17,490 nucleotides of DNA from Thiothrix sp. (GTDB lineage: Bacteria; Pseudomonadota; Gammaproteobacteria; Thiotrichales; Thiotrichaceae): contig DRMA01000154.1 in the NCBI GenBank assembly GCA_011375245.1, positions 1-17,490 on the forward strand, written 5' to 3'. A program made the translations under genes and the position numbers. Position 1 is the first letter of the stretch, and each line of letters begins with the position of its first letter. Below, one piece after another: positions 1-7,044 of the stretch. The notes beneath the pieces are model-generated. The model ran no database searches. It worked only from the letters and a program-made list of their open reading frames with translations, and was not told the DNA's origin.

Positions 1-200
1 TGGTGTATATTGCTGAATAGATTATTAAATGCGCAATGTTACTTGCGATTCAATAGGAAATATAACATAATCATAAAATATGTTATATCATTGTTTATAA
101 CGACTTATATCACTTATATCATCCAGTTTGTAAAGATTTGAGAGAATAAGGTTATATAACATTGTATTTCTTTTACTATTAATACCTTAGTGTTCTAGAT
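1..200 (+). promoter_or_regulatory. AT-rich upstream region with dyads and a tandem repeat
   Basis: No gene is visible here. The stretch holds a perfect 10-bp inverted repeat, ATATAACATA at 60-69 and TATGTTATAT at 79-88, separated by 9 bases. A 9-bp tandem repeat, ACTTATATC, occurs at 103-111 and 112-120. A 10-bp palindrome, GTTATATAAC, lies at 151-160. GTTATAT followed closely by CATTGT occurs twice (82-94 and 151-165). These are seen directly. That they are operator sites or promoter parts for the gene starting at 201 is inference. Several weak -35/-10 pairs can be drawn (for example TTGTTT at 91-96 with TATATC at 115-120), but in DNA this AT-rich none is decisive. Confidence 0.35.
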
Positions 201-1106
201 ATGAAAATCATGGGAATGCTGATGATGCTCATTATTGGACTTTTTGTTATAACCTTAGCGTTTACAACAATGACCAATAAAAATGAAGCTACATCAGACA
301 AACAACAAAATAGTGCAGCATCATCGGATGAGTCTGCAAATGGTGTCATTCAAGGATTAGGTGTACCGTCGCAACAGAGTGCTCAAATGCAATATACACT
401 TGAGCAACTTAAAAATCAGGGGGCTGAAACAAATTTAACCTATCAACAGCAGATGGAGCTGTCAAAGTTAGAGTACAATAATCTATCTGAGCAACAGCGT
501 TATTTGCATGAAAAAAATATGTTAAATGATAAGCAGAAACATGAGTTAATTCTGCAAAATCAAGAATTGCGTAAAGAATATATGCTGAAACAACAAGAAA
601 GTAAGTTGGTTGATAAGGGGAGGGTGTTTGAAGCTGAAATGGCTGATCGTCTTATTGGCTTTGAAACGAGAAAGCAACTCTTAGAGCAGCAGCATGAGAA
701 AGCAATGGTGTTACAGAGAAATACTGAATTTAAACAGTCATTGACCACCTATGTTGCATTAGTTAGTATTGCCATTTTTCTTCTGAGTCTTTCTTATTAT
801 CTTGTTGTGGCGCGTTCGGTAAATAAGCAGAAAGAGCTGATCTTACTTGAGCAAGATCATATTTATGCCTTGAAGCAACAAGAGTCAATGCAAGAAACAC
901 GTATTAAGGTACTTGAATCTATTTCTGATTTACCTGAAAAAGATAAGAAGGAAATTATTGTTGGTCTTGTTGGGTTAAATCGTCCTTTTGAAGAGCTTGA
1001 AGATCAGCGTATTGAAGAGCCAGCGATTGAAATAGAATTAACGGAATTAACCCCACCACAAATGAAGACCGTTCCTATCAATGTGAATAGTAAACTGGAT
1101 GCTTAA
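201..1106 (+). CDS. hypothetical two-TM coiled-coil protein, Gln/Glu-rich
   Basis: I do not recognise a family for this 301-residue protein. A hydrophobic segment at residues 3-22 looks like a signal anchor. A Ser/Asn/Gln-rich linker follows (about 24-60). Residues about 62-180 are a long, highly charged, Gln- and Glu-rich stretch with the heptad-like pattern of a coiled coil. A second hydrophobic segment lies at about 183-205. A further charged helical stretch (about 207-250) leads to an acidic tail with paired prolines. The likely topology is two membrane passes with the coiled coil in the periplasm and the C-terminus in the cytoplasm, which is inference. ATG 201 is the first start and keeps the whole hydrophobic segment, but there is no clear Shine-Dalgarno site, and ATGs at 210 and 216 are possible. 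It stands alone: dyad-rich DNA lies before it and a hairpin follows 9 bases after the stop. Real gene: fairly sure. Function: unknown. Confidence 0.75.
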   Translation: MKIMGMLMMLIIGLFVITLAFTTMTNKNEATSDKQQNSAASSDESANGVIQGLGVPSQQSAQMQYTLEQLKNQGAETNLTYQQQMELSKLEYNNLSEQQRYLHEKNMLNDKQKHELILQNQELRKEYMLKQQESKLVDKGRVFEAEMADRLIGFETRKQLLEQQHEKAMVLQRNTEFKQSLTTYVALVSIAIFLLSLSYYLVVARSVNKQKELILLEQDHIYALKQQESMQETRIKVLESISDLPEKDKKEIIVGLVGLNRPFEELEDQRIEEPAIEIELTELTPPQMKTVPINVNSKLDA

Positions 1107-1115
1107 TGTCAACTA

Positions 1116-1135
1116 CCACCCGCTAAAACGGGTGG
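1116..1135 (+). terminator. perfect 7-bp GC-rich hairpin after the coiled-coil gene
   Basis: CCACCCG at 1116-1122 and CGGGTGG at 1129-1135 pair perfectly around the loop CTAAAA. The hairpin lies 9 bases after the stop at 1106, so it is well placed to end that transcript, but no T-run follows it. A strong hairpin without a T-run could instead be a 3' stability element. It could also be a relic of an IS200/IS605-type end, since such elements carry subterminal hairpins, but no transposase is nearby. Confidence 0.4.
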
Positions 1136-1168
1136 CTTGAGTAAAGATTTTGAGTTAGGTAAATAGTT

Positions 1169-1186
1169 TTACATCACTAGATGTAA
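1169..1186 (+). repeat. 7-bp inverted repeat TTACATC/GATGTAA
   Basis: TTACATC (1169-1175) and GATGTAA (1180-1186) form a perfect dyad around ACTA, in the gap between the coiled-coil gene and the thiolase-like gene. It could be an operator for the downstream pair or part of a small hairpin-bearing element together with the hairpin at 1116-1135. In the rest of this gap I see only a weak promoter-like pair (TTGCCA at 1222-1227 with AT-rich sequence about 17-19 bases on). Confidence 0.35.
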
Positions 1187-1292
1187 GTCATATGGTGTTA
1201 AAAACAACTAAACTATATGGCTTGCCAGTGAAAATAACTATCTGAATATCTATAGCTTAAATAGAATTTCAAAATAGTTAAAGAGTAGTGTC

Positions 1293-1358
1293 ATGGTATT
1301 AATGAATATCAATAGCATCAATAACAAGCATCAGCGTCAGCGTCAATGTCTGAGTTAA
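1293..1358 (+). CDS. possible 21-codon leader ORF overlapping the thiolase-like start
   Basis: An ATG at 1293 preceded by AAAGAG (1279-1284) opens a 21-codon frame that ends with TAA at 1356-1358, 13 bases inside the thiolase-like gene and in another frame. The thiolase-like gene itself has no evident Shine-Dalgarno site, so translation of this short frame could couple to it. The encoded peptide is Asn-, Gln- and Arg-rich, with a CAGCGT tandem repeat in its DNA, and resembles nothing known to me. It may be chance. Confidence 0.2.
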   Translation: MVLMNINSINNKHQRQRQCLS

Positions 1359-2641
1359 AAACGGTTTACTTAGTTGATGGAAGTCGAACTCCCTTTCTTA
1401 CCCAAGCTACTACTGTGCAGGGCTATTCAGCATTAAATTTAGCATTGCATGTTTCTCATTCTGTACTTTTAGGACATTCTTTTCATGCTCAAGGCTTAGA
1501 TGCTATTATTACCGCAAGTACTGCTTGTGATGGTAACGTTGATCTTGCACGTGAACTTGGACAGCGCTTGGGGTGTTTAGCCAATATTTCTACCATTAGT
1601 CAAACGGGTGATGCAGCAGGCTTGCAAGCGCTTGAATTAGCAAGTCAGCAAATTGCCTTAGACCAAAAACAGTTGGTATTAGTGGGAGGGGTTGATGTCT
1701 TGCAGTTATCAGGTGAGAAAATGGGGGCATTGACATCATGGTCACAGCAATGGAAAAAAGACTCACAATCCTTGACACAAAAAATTCGGTTGCCTGCTTT
1801 TTTGCAGCGTACAAAGAGCAAGCCGTCTACTGATAATATTTCTACAACACATACAACTACACACGCCTTATTAGAGCCTAATTGGTTGGTGAAAAATAAA
1901 CAATGGGCAGAAGAAAAAGCAATTCGTCATGTGATTACACAAGATCGAATGAATGAGTACGCTCAGTTAAGCCGTCGCCGTTTACAGTATTCACAACGTA
2001 ATAGTTTGATTGCAGCTTTGTCACCCTTATTTTATCGTGATGGTCATGTTATTAGTCGTGATATGGGGGGGCTGACAACAGATATGGTGACACTCAGTAC
2101 AACAGCGACAACAAAAGAAATTGATCCAAGCAATGTTTTGTCTGATGATTGTATTGCACCTGCTGCTGAAGGAGCGGCGATGTTGCTTTTAGCCAGTAAA
2201 GAATCAGTTATTCGTTATCAACTTCCTGTGTTAGCTACTTTATCGCTTCCTTGTTGGTCACATGTTTCGCTAGCAAATAATAAGCTGTTAGCAAGTGGTC
2301 ATTATGTTAATCAAGCGGTACATGATTTACTTGCGGATGAACGATTAGCGATGGATGAAATTGATTATTGGGAATGCAATGAAGCATCTGCGGTTGATGT
2401 TCTTGTTGCGCAACAGCAATGCCAAGAAGACGATGCTTTTGCTTTGTTACATCGAGTGAATGTTGATGGTGGAGTGCTTGCCTTAGGCAATGCACCAACG
2501 GCTAATTCAATGCGTATGCTATTACAGCTTGCGCATACGTTAAAACGCAGTGATGCAGAAAGAGGAATTGTTACCGCAACCATTTCTGATGGGCGTGAAT
2601 TTGCCTTATTGCTCCAGCATTCACATGAGTTGGTTAAATGA
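1346..2641 (+). CDS. thiolase-fold protein with all catalytic residues substituted
   Basis: A 431-residue protein of thiolase-family length. It matches the acetyl-CoA acyltransferase group that begins with a 'VDGxRTPF' motif (here VDGSRTPF at 10-17). In active enzymes the motifs are xxxC(A/G)SG, NEAFA, GHPxGxSG and CxGxG. Here they read GDAAG (86-92 region), NEASA (345-349), GNAPTANS (381-388) and TISDG (412-416). The nucleophilic Cys is thus Asp89, the catalytic His is Asn382 and the second Cys is Thr412; only the NEA motif survives. The loop normally carrying MGxTAE is also changed, and a Ser/Thr/His-rich stretch sits at about 161-173. The loss of Claisen condensation or thiolysis is inferred from these substitutions. 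The frame is open for its full length, and its stop overlaps the next gene's start as ATGA, so the pair is translated together. It is the counterpart of FadA/FadI, but probably a pseudoenzyme subunit. Start ATG 1346 is chosen because the thiolase N-terminus begins there. Confidence 0.85.
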   Translation: MSELKTVYLVDGSRTPFLTQATTVQGYSALNLALHVSHSVLLGHSFHAQGLDAIITASTACDGNVDLARELGQRLGCLANISTISQTGDAAGLQALELASQQIALDQKQLVLVGGVDVLQLSGEKMGALTSWSQQWKKDSQSLTQKIRLPAFLQRTKSKPSTDNISTTHTTTHALLEPNWLVKNKQWAEEKAIRHVITQDRMNEYAQLSRRRLQYSQRNSLIAALSPLFYRDGHVISRDMGGLTTDMVTLSTTATTKEIDPSNVLSDDCIAPAAEGAAMLLLASKESVIRYQLPVLATLSLPCWSHVSLANNKLLASGHYVNQAVHDLLADERLAMDEIDYWECNEASAVDVLVAQQQCQEDDAFALLHRVNVDGGVLALGNAPTANSMRMLLQLAHTLKRSDAERGIVTATISDGREFALLLQHSHELVK

Positions 2642-4695
2642 GTAGTCTACAGTATTTTCGTGTGAAGCGTCGCGCAGGCGATGTTGTTTGGTTGACGATT
2701 ACTATTCCTGAAAGCGAGCAGCATGAGATTAATGCTGCTTTTTTGTATGAGTTTATTGAGGTACTAGGAAGTATTCAAGATCAAGGTGTTTCAGGGCTCA
2801 TTCTTCGTTCAGCACGGCCTGAAGTGTTTTTGACGGGCATTCAGGCTGATACTTTATCACTGTTGTCAAATGAAGGTGCAAAGCAAAAAGCACAAGGTTT
2901 TTTTACGTTGGGTGGGCAATTATGTCAGAATCTACAGAATATGACCTGTCCAACAGTTGCCATTATTGATGGTGCTTGTTCAGGTGCGGGCATAGAAATT
3001 ATGGTTGCTTGTGATTATCGCATTTTGATTGATAAAGGCTCTACTCGTTTGAGTTATCCTGAAGTAGATGATGGTTATCATATTGGCTTTGGCGGTTTAT
3101 CACGGCTTATTGATCAAATTGGCTTTGATAATACACTCGATTTTTTAGTTGCTCCACATAGCTATGATGTTGAAACAGCCGTTCGATCAGGTTTAGCTGA
3201 TGCAGTTGAACCGTTACATAAGGCAAAATGGCTAGCAAGACAATGGATTTTATATCCTGATAGTACAGATGACTTAGGTTATCAATTACCTAACTCAGAG
3301 CGTATTTTACCGCCTTCTTTAATCGTAGCAAAATCGTCTTTCAATGGTCGCTTAAATAACGCATCAGCACTTGAATTGAATGTGTTAGAGGCAATGATTG
3401 ATACATGGACAGCTTATGCGGGGGAAGAGCTTGAGGCGCAGCAGGAAGAAATAAAAACGGCGACAGCATTATTAAGCTCAAAACCAACACAAAATAAACT
3501 TTATATAAAACACTTGTTGGCAACATTAAAACAAGAATATGTACAAGCCTATCCTATTGAACAGCGTTCAATTCCACAGCATATCCATATTATTGGTAGT
3601 GGTACGATTGGCAAGTATATGACAAAGCTTTGTGTGCTGCAGGGCTTGAAAGTGAGTCTTTATGATGTGCGTCATGCTGCTCTAGCCAGTGTACCGCATG
3701 AAATGTATGCGTTTTTTAAATCAGTTTACCCAGATCGTCCTTTGCGTATCCAACAAGCACTTGATACCATTATTTTAGATGTTCACAATGCGGGTGTGAA
3801 ACAGGCTGATATTGTTGTTGAAGCAATTCAAGAAGATAAGCATGCAAAATTATCGTTACTGTTGGAAGTGGATAAAAAATCTAAACCTGATGCCTGTATT
3901 ATAACAAGTACGGCTTGTTTGCCTTTAGATGAATTGTCGCAAGATATGTTGCATCCAGAACGTTTAGTTGGGTTAAATATGGGGCATCCATTATTTGATG
4001 CACCCTGTGCTGAGTTAATTATTTCTAACTGTGTGTCAGCAGAAAAGCTTGAGCAGGCAGAGAGTTTTGCCTATTTGATTGAAAAAACACCGATTCCTAT
4101 AAAAAGTAGTGCAGGTTTTCTAAGTAGTCGTTTATTAATGGCTTATTTAACGGAGTCTTTAATGCTGCATCAGTCAGGTATCTCAAAAACGGATATTGAT
4201 CAGGCTGCATTAGCGATGGATATGACCTATCCACCGTTTGAATTGCTTGATGAATTAGGGCTTGAGGAATGCTTAAAAGTTTCTGAGGCATTGTCAGATC
4301 GTTTGGGCTACGATATTCCTAAGCTGTTAATGGAGAAAGTAGGAAAAGGGTTAAAAGGCAAGCATTCAGGTGAAGGTTTTTATACTTATAAAAATGGCGA
4401 AAAACAAACGAATATATTGGAAAGCATACGTCATAAGCTACCTTGGCGGGTTGATGAAAAAAGTATCCAAACCCGTTTGCTTGAACGATTGATTAATGAA
4501 TCACGTGAATGTTTGAATTTGGGGATCGTTGAGCATGCTGATTTGATTGATTTAATTACCGTGATTTTTGTTGGTTTTTCTGCATCTAAAGGCGGTACGT
4601 TGAGCTATCTTGATAGCTATAAAAAAGTTGCTGCTCAACAAGCACAAGCAGCGAAGACGGTTGCTAAAGAAACCTCTAAAACAGAGGCAGAATAA
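2638..4695 (+). CDS. FadB/FadJ-like hydratase-dehydrogenase with altered dehydrogenase site
   Basis: A 685-residue protein with the domain order of the beta-oxidation multifunctional alpha subunit. Residues about 5-200 are an enoyl-CoA hydratase (crotonase) domain. About 314-490 is the NAD-binding part of 3-hydroxyacyl-CoA dehydrogenase. About 492-660 holds the helical dehydrogenase domains, followed by an Ala/Lys/Glu-rich tail. The hydratase keeps both catalytic glutamates, Glu120 (GAGIE, usually GGGxE) and Glu142 (YPE). The dinucleotide loop GSGTIG (320-325) and Asp343 are present. The dehydrogenase motif normally GMHFFNP reads GLNMGHP (445-451), so the catalytic His is Asn447. The conserved Glu partner remains as Glu459. 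PGFxxNR reads AGFLSSR (492-498), replacing Asn with Ser497. SNTS is changed to STAC (424-427), and the late GFPPFxGG motif is degraded to GFSASKGG. Hydratase activity is plausible and dehydrogenase activity doubtful (inference). It overlaps the thiolase-like gene by ATGA, as in fadBA/fadIJ-type operons. Confidence 0.85.
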   Translation: MSSLQYFRVKRRAGDVVWLTITIPESEQHEINAAFLYEFIEVLGSIQDQGVSGLILRSARPEVFLTGIQADTLSLLSNEGAKQKAQGFFTLGGQLCQNLQNMTCPTVAIIDGACSGAGIEIMVACDYRILIDKGSTRLSYPEVDDGYHIGFGGLSRLIDQIGFDNTLDFLVAPHSYDVETAVRSGLADAVEPLHKAKWLARQWILYPDSTDDLGYQLPNSERILPPSLIVAKSSFNGRLNNASALELNVLEAMIDTWTAYAGEELEAQQEEIKTATALLSSKPTQNKLYIKHLLATLKQEYVQAYPIEQRSIPQHIHIIGSGTIGKYMTKLCVLQGLKVSLYDVRHAALASVPHEMYAFFKSVYPDRPLRIQQALDTIILDVHNAGVKQADIVVEAIQEDKHAKLSLLLEVDKKSKPDACIITSTACLPLDELSQDMLHPERLVGLNMGHPLFDAPCAELIISNCVSAEKLEQAESFAYLIEKTPIPIKSSAGFLSSRLLMAYLTESLMLHQSGISKTDIDQAALAMDMTYPPFELLDELGLEECLKVSEALSDRLGYDIPKLLMEKVGKGLKGKHSGEGFYTYKNGEKQTNILESIRHKLPWRVDEKSIQTRLLERLINESRECLNLGIVEHADLIDLITVIFVGFSASKGGTLSYLDSYKKVAAQQAQAAKTVAKETSKTEAE

Positions 4696-4715
4696 TTGCC
4701 TATTTTAAGGATGGC

Positions 4716-5303
4716 TTATTTTGGTGGCAAGTTGACTCCTTTTTTTCTGAGCATTTCGCATAATCTAATCAGCGGTAAACCAATTAATGATGAAGGATCA
4801 TCGCCTTGCATTTTCTTAAATAGCGTGATTCCTAGTCCCTCTGATTTAAAACTCCCTGCACAACCATAGGGCTGATCACGGTGTAGATAACGGTTAATTT
4901 CATCAGTACTTAGTTGGCGAAATTCCACATAAAAGGGTATACAGTCAAGTTCATACTCACCACTGCTAGGATCATATAAGCATAAGCCTGTTAAATAAGT
5001 GACAATATTGCCAGAGCTTGCTTGAAGTTGTTTGATTGCATTTTCATGCGTACCAGGTTTGCCCATAATGTTATTATTTAATACCGCACATTGATCAGAG
5101 CCAATAATTAACGCATTACTGTAGGTCTTAGCGACTTCTTTGGCTTTTTCAACGGAAAGGCGGCGTACCATTTCTTCTGCTGATTCACTGCTTCGCCGTG
5201 TTTCATCAATATCAGGTGCGGCAGTGCTAAAATCAATTTCTAGCTTCTTCATCAGCATATGACGAAAGGGTGAAGTTGAGCCTAAAATAATCTGTTTACG
5301 CAT
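4716..5303 (-). CDS. yceF: Maf/YceF-type nucleotide pyrophosphatase
   Basis: A 195-residue Maf-family protein of the YceF subgroup, whose E. coli member hydrolyses m7GTP to m7GMP and pyrophosphate. The N-terminal nucleotide-binding motif reads STSPFR (9-14). DETRRS (33-38) and the conserved SAEEMVRRL region follow. IIGSDQ (66-71) carries the probable catalytic Asp70, and GKP follows. The C-terminal stretch CAGSFKSEGLGITLF (148-162) is typical of YceF rather than of the dTTP/UTP pyrophosphatase subgroup. The gene is complete and reads from ATG at 5303. It runs divergently from rluC across a gap of about 118 bases, and its 3' end faces the fad-like pair 20 bases away with no obvious shared terminator. 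In many gammaproteobacteria yceF lies in the same cluster as rluC, so this is a rearranged version. Confidence 0.93.
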   Translation of the reverse strand: MRKQIILGSTSPFRHMLMKKLEIDFSTAAPDIDETRRSSESAEEMVRRLSVEKAKEVAKTYSNALIIGSDQCAVLNNNIMGKPGTHENAIKQLQASSGNIVTYLTGLCLYDPSSGEYELDCIPFYVEFRQLSTDEINRYLHRDQPYGCAGSFKSEGLGITLFKKMQGDDPSSLIGLPLIRLCEMLRKKGVNLPPK

Positions 5304-5421
5304 AAGATTTCTTGTTTGGTTTCATTAAGTCATAAAAATGTGAATTATATAGTATGTTGTTGCTATTTCATTCGTATTCACTAGCATAGGTTCTTTTAGT
5401 GTCTTGCTGTATGATAGCGTG

Positions 5422-6366
5422 ATGAATGATAGCCCACAAAAAAAAGCCGTTAGTTTTAAAACGATTGCTGAGCATCATGCGGGTCAGCGCATTGATAATT
5501 TCTTAATGCGTGAGCTAAAAAATGTGCCACGTAGTCATGTTTATCGCATTATTCGTAAAGGTGAAGTGCGCGTTAATAAAAAGCGTGTGAAGCCAGCAAA
5601 TAAACTAGCTTTTGGTGATGTGGTACGTATTCCCCCCATCCATATTGCATTAATTGATCCTGCTATTGCTAGTAAGTTATTGTTAAAGCAACTTGAGCAA
5701 GTTGTTGTATTGGAAGATGAACACCTCCTTGTTATTAACAAGCCGACAGGGCTTGCCGTTCATGCTGGCAGTAATATACCCATTGGTTTGATTGAAGCAA
5801 TGCGCCAATTACGACCTGAGTTACCCTATTTGGAGCTTGCCCACCGTCTTGATCGTAGTACGAGTGGTTTGGTGTTGTTGGCAAAGACCCGCCAAGCTTT
5901 GCAAGATCTACATACGTTGTTTAAAACGTGTGGTATTGATAAGCGTTATCTAACCTTAGTGGCTGGGCAATGGCAAGGTGGTGTCAAGCATATTAAAAAT
6001 GAGTTGCTACGTGAACAGAGTAGACGAAAAAAAATACAGGTTAAGGCAGGTGGAAAGATTGCTGAGAGTATTTTTACCCCACGTAAATACTATAGTGATA
6101 GTACCTTATTAGAAGTGAAGCTCTTGACAGGACGTATGCATCAAATTCGTACCCAGCTTGCTCATCTTGGTCAGCCTGTGATTGGTGATGATCAATATGG
6201 TGACTTTTCCTTGAATCGACAGTATAAAAAGAGTCATGGCATCAAACGTTTATTTTTACATGCCTACCACGTAAAATGCCGTTTGCCGACCTTAGGGCAG
6301 GCTTATAATATTGAAATACCGCTTGCCAATGATTTACAAAAAGCTCTCAATAGCGAGCTTTTTTAA
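5422..6366 (+). CDS. rluC: 23S rRNA pseudouridine synthase RluC
   Basis: An RluA-family pseudouridine synthase of 314 residues. In E. coli, RluC modifies U955, U2504 and U2580 of 23S rRNA. An S4 RNA-binding domain spans about residues 20-75 (AGQRIDNFL at 20-28, then RKGEVRVNKKR). The catalytic domain carries HRLDRSTSG (141-149) with the catalytic Asp144, and later the motif GRMHQIRTQLAHLG. An upstream in-frame TTG at 5404 and GTG at 5419 exist, but ATG 5422 fits the family N-terminus best; no good Shine-Dalgarno site favours any of them. It is the first gene of a plus-strand run: the HAD phosphatase begins 15 bases after its stop. The same order, rluC - HAD phosphatase - S49 peptidase, is known from Pseudomonas-like genomes. 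RluD is a less likely alternative, since the N-terminal half matches RluC closely. Confidence 0.92.
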   Translation: MNDSPQKKAVSFKTIAEHHAGQRIDNFLMRELKNVPRSHVYRIIRKGEVRVNKKRVKPANKLAFGDVVRIPPIHIALIDPAIASKLLLKQLEQVVVLEDEHLLVINKPTGLAVHAGSNIPIGLIEAMRQLRPELPYLELAHRLDRSTSGLVLLAKTRQALQDLHTLFKTCGIDKRYLTLVAGQWQGGVKHIKNELLREQSRRKKIQVKAGGKIAESIFTPRKYYSDSTLLEVKLLTGRMHQIRTQLAHLGQPVIGDDQYGDFSLNRQYKKSHGIKRLFLHAYHVKCRLPTLGQAYNIEIPLANDLQKALNSELF

Positions 6367-6381
6367 TAAGGTTTAAAGACT

Positions 6382-7044
6382 ATGGCCAATAAAAAATACA
6401 GCCTGATTATTTTCGATTGGGATGGCACATTAATGGATTCCAGTGCTTATATTACGGCTTGTATGCAGTCAGCTATTGCTGAGTTCAAGGCAGAGCCACG
6501 TAGTGATATTCAAGTGAGAGAGATTATTGGTTTAAGTTTAGAAGAAGCAGTACATACATTGTATCCAGACGCGGATGACTTTTTTATAGATAATATTATT
6601 CGTTTATTTCGTATACAGTTTATGTCCACTGATAGAAAGCCAAGCCCTCTCTTTGAAGGTGCAGAAGAAATGCTGGAAATATTAACCCAACGTGGCTACG
6701 ATTTGGCGATTGCGACAGGGAAATCACGTCAAGGTTTGAATAAAGTATTAAGTGAAACAGGGCTTGAGCATTATTTCCCTGTTACTCGTTGTGCAGATGA
6801 AGCATTTTCAAAACCTCATCCGCAAATGTTACAAGAAGTGCTGATTGATCATGATCTTAAGGTTGAGTGTGCACTGATGATTGGTGATACAGATTATGAT
6901 ATACACATGGCGAATAATGCAAAAATGGATAGCCTTGCAGTTAGTTTTGGCGCTCATGATTTGCCCCGCCTTTTACGTGCAAACCCTTTAGGGGTTGTTA
7001 ATACATTGATTGAAATACCAAGCTGGTTAAAAAATTATGAGTGA
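6382..7044 (+). CDS. HAD-superfamily hydrolase (phosphoglycolate phosphatase-like)
   Basis: A 220-residue subfamily IA haloacid dehalogenase-type phosphatase. Motif I is FDWDGTLMDS (11-20), with nucleophile Asp12 and acid/base Asp14. A helical cap lies at about 20-85. Motif II is the Thr of ATGKS (111-115), motif III is Lys144 in SKPHP, and motif IV is GDTDYD (168-173), which binds magnesium. It should hydrolyse a small phosphomonoester in the cytoplasm. The family resembles Gph, but the substrate cannot be read from sequence, so I give no symbol. AAGG at 6368-6371 supports the ATG at 6382. Its 3' end overlaps the start of the S49 peptidase gene by 8 bases, so the two are likely cotranslated in the rluC operon. 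Association with rluC is conserved in related bacteria, but the functional link is not established. Confidence 0.88.
   Translation: MANKKYSLIIFDWDGTLMDSSAYITACMQSAIAEFKAEPRSDIQVREIIGLSLEEAVHTLYPDADDFFIDNIIRLFRIQFMSTDRKPSPLFEGAEEMLEILTQRGYDLAIATGKSRQGLNKVLSETGLEHYFPVTRCADEAFSKPHPQMLQEVLIDHDLKVECALMIGDTDYDIHMANNAKMDSLAVSFGAHDLPRLLRANPLGVVNTLIEIPSWLKNYE

Noticed and set aside
4696..4715. Possible shared terminator between the convergent fad-like and yceF genes
   Set aside because: Only a short, imperfect TTGCC/GGCAA pairing can be drawn, with no stable stem.
5404..5421. Longer rluC start at TTG 5404
   Set aside because: No ribosome site supports it and RluC homologues begin near the ATG at 5422.
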